Assembly (NCBI GenBank): GCA_037577475.1
Contig: CM075192.1
Coordinates: 18,022,908-18,086,907 of the forward strand
DNA: 64,000 nucleotides
Origin: Chaunax sp. Z400
Taxonomy: Eukaryota; Chordata; Actinopteri; Lophiiformes; Chaunacidae
Direction of reading: 5' to 3'
Shown here: one piece after another, positions 61,871-64,000 of the stretch
Layout of the letters: the number at the start of each line of letters is the position of its first letter
How positions within the stretch are numbered: position 1 is the first letter of the stretch
Translations under genes and position numbers: made by a program
The notes under the pieces: generated by a model
What the model saw: the letters and a program-made list of their open reading frames with translations, nothing else
What the model was told of the DNA's origin: nothing
Database searches by the model: none

Positions 61871-64000
61871 TAGAACTGTACTAGCTAATAAACCTGAAAA
61901 TTAAAGGCAAGTGCAGCTTAATATCAAATAGAAAACTATTTAGAAATAATCTTGCTTCATGCATGCTACTGTTGCCTTCATCGGGATGCACAGTGTCAAT
62001 ACATCTTGTCTGTGTAATTATCCTTCTCTTTGTCTTCTGTTTAACAGCATTAGAATATCTGAGAACTGGATTTGTATTCAGTTCTATCAGCATGTTGCTG
62101 ATAAAGGGTGCCAGGCATATCAGGTCAAATATTTCCATCACAAATGGCTAAAGACAGATAGCATCAGACTCTTAGAGATCACCCATTTCCACCCAGTAAT
62201 GTGTTAAAGATGATAAGGGCAGACAAGATGGAGGATAAATGTACAGTCTTCAAGTTCCTACTTTATGTGATAGTAGTGATTAATGTTGACATTAGTTTCA
62301 TCAGTTTTATCAGTCAAAATGCTCAACTTAATAACATAAAAAGAAGAAATGAAGTAAAATAAAACTCAAAGCACATTTTTTCACCATAACAATAGCCATA
62401 TTTGGTTATATACCTATTCAAACCAGAAAAATTTGAATATTTTGGGGTATTATGTTTATAGTGTTGTAAAAACATCTTCAAACCCTTCAAACACACCTTA
62501 CAGCTGCATTTATTATTTGTCGATGCATTGCAGTATTTGTGCATATTAATGCCTTTATCTGGTGCAGATACCTCCACACAAGTTCATGAAAGGTCAACCA
62601 TAAAATATGTGTTCTCTGAGGACCTGCTCTCTGCATTTCTTCCTCCTGGTGACTTAAAAAAACCAACATTTAACACATTTGCATGCGGAAAAATCCAGAT
62701 CGTGGGTGGTGCCAGATGTTCCCTGGGGCCACCAGAGTTAAGATAGACAGTCTCTCAACATCTGGAGGTGTGTCGACTGAAAAGGGAATTGTTCCATAAA
62801 GATGTTTTTTTTTATTGGCTTCATATCATCTTTTGTTGTATAAACTTTGCATGTCAGGCTGTTCAGCTGCAAGTGAAGCGAGTGAGTCTAGATTTCTTGC
62901 TTGCCAGGCACCATACTGTGGGTTTGTGTAGGTTCCAAAGACTACCTACGTGTACCCTGACAATACACAGAAGAATTAAGTCCAGTGAAGAAATAGCTGA
63001 TGCCTGTCTGTCAAAGTGCTCGAGACAGATTTGTCTGTGTTCAGAGCATGTTTTGTTTTGGCCAGCTGGCCATGAGAAGTTAAACTAGCAGTGGTGTATC
63101 TCTCCAGTTCATTGGGGTTGGCCTTTGCCTCCCTCCCTGTATGTCTTGGCAGAGCTTCAACAATCGTCCCACAACATTACACTTTTCAAATTAACATTTT
63201 ATATTGTGACAACATAGTGTGGGTGGATGATAAATCTTGCCAGCACAGAAATGTAGCAAGCTGGCAGTGAATGCACTGCTAGCTCTCTCACTCTCTTTTT
63301 CGCTCTCTCAATCTGTCCCACTGCAACAACCTTGAACCAGTTTGTTAGCATCCCAAATGAACAGCAACGGTGTTGAGATTTGAATAGCATGAATAAATGA
63401 ACGAGCAAACAAACCAGCACAAGGCCGATGCTGCACTAGTGGCAATCTAGGGCTTGCACTCCGTGTGTAATGATGTGTAAATAGCTGCCGGCTGAGATAA
63501 AATTCAATTGAAACAACAAACTGCTACAGTCCACCACATGGCAAATGGCTGTTATAATTTTAACCAAGAGATTTGCTATGCACCTGGTAAATTCCAAACA
63601 CTTCTACTCCATAGGACTGCTGGGTAAGATCATAACAAGATGACATCTTGCCTCCCTGCTAGTCCCATCAGTCAAGGAACCGCCTCACTAAAAACAAGTC
63701 TGGATCACAGAGCAATACAAATAAGATTGATGTTGGCATTTTTATGCCATGGGAATTTTAAAACAAGCATCTTCACTTCATGAAATGGAAATTATTGTTA
63801 ATTTTCAAGATTTGCAACCTCTAAATTGCTTTGAATTATTAATTTAACTAACCTCTTTGAACCCCTGGGTGTTTGTGTTCAGTTTTATTTCTATCTTTAT
63901 TCACATAGGCGTAATGTCACCATCAAGCACGGTCTAAAATGAGCACTGGCAAATTAGCATTTCACTTAAGACAGGGGACAAAGAATTTTTTTTTCATAAC
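61871..64000. other. Unique non-coding stretch
   Basis: No gene or mobile element was recognised to the end of the window. Overlapping open frames on both strands at 61881-62207 and 62768-63088 show no domain. A ctctct-rich run occurs at 63282-63312. Confidence 0.4.

Noticed and set aside
1..64000. tRNA, rRNA, snRNA or CRISPR-like arrays
   Set aside because: No cloverleaf with A/B-box motifs, no ribosomal signature and no regular spacer-repeat pattern was seen on reading both strands; a covariance-model scan was not possible here.

Overview
This window is vertebrate nuclear DNA, most likely from a ray-finned (teleost, probably percomorph) fish. It is AT-rich and non-operonic, with no long open frames, abundant microsatellites, and many decayed mobile elements of kinds I recognise from teleost genomes. 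I found no complete protein-coding gene, rRNA, tRNA or CRISPR array. It reads as a gene desert or the inside of very long introns.

Possible host-gene material is limited to two weak candidates. One is a 76-nt cassette at 56805-56880 (+) with good splice signals and one fully open frame. The other is a minus-strand segment at about 22986-23280 encoding two hydrophobic stretches with coding-like third positions. I could not assign either to a known gene.

Layout of the mobile-element content: 1.9-3.3 kb, decayed hAT transposase (BED finger plus hAT core); 5.1-5.3 kb, non-LTR retrotransposon tail; 7.2-7.5 kb, teleost interspersed repeat; 9.3-10.2 kb, reverse-transcriptase relic on the minus strand; 18.4-19.5 kb, GC-richer unclassified relic; 23.76-24.85 kb, Ty3/Gypsy-type LTR followed by a primer-binding-site remnant; 25.6-25.9 kb, very common fish repeat; 30.1-30.5 kb, another fish repeat; 31.4-31.86 kb, piggyBac-like MITE bounded by TTAA; 32.46-32.7 and 49.1-49.2 kb, two opposite-facing copies of one repeat family; 36.14 kb, Tc1/mariner end; 39.4-39.6 kb, palindromic (TA)n array; 40.4-41.8 kb, repeat plus the 3' end of a LINE; 41.85-41.95 kb, MITE; 44.58-44.77 kb, ~85-bp tandem repeat; 45.1 and 49.4-49.8 kb, LINE pieces; 52.65-53.13 kb, repeat; 59.42-59.79 kb, non-autonomous hAT; 60.8-61.9 kb, three repeat fragments.

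The remaining sequence (0-1.9, 3.4-5.1, 10.2-18.4, 19.5-22.9, 33-39.4, 45.3-49, 53.6-58.6 and 62-64 kb) is mostly unique non-coding DNA. A few compact blocks rich in TAAT/ATTA cores, without repeat signatures, could be conserved regulatory elements. That can only be tested by cross-species alignment. Nothing here forms a pathway or operon; the story is one of element insertion and decay in a gene-poor landscape.
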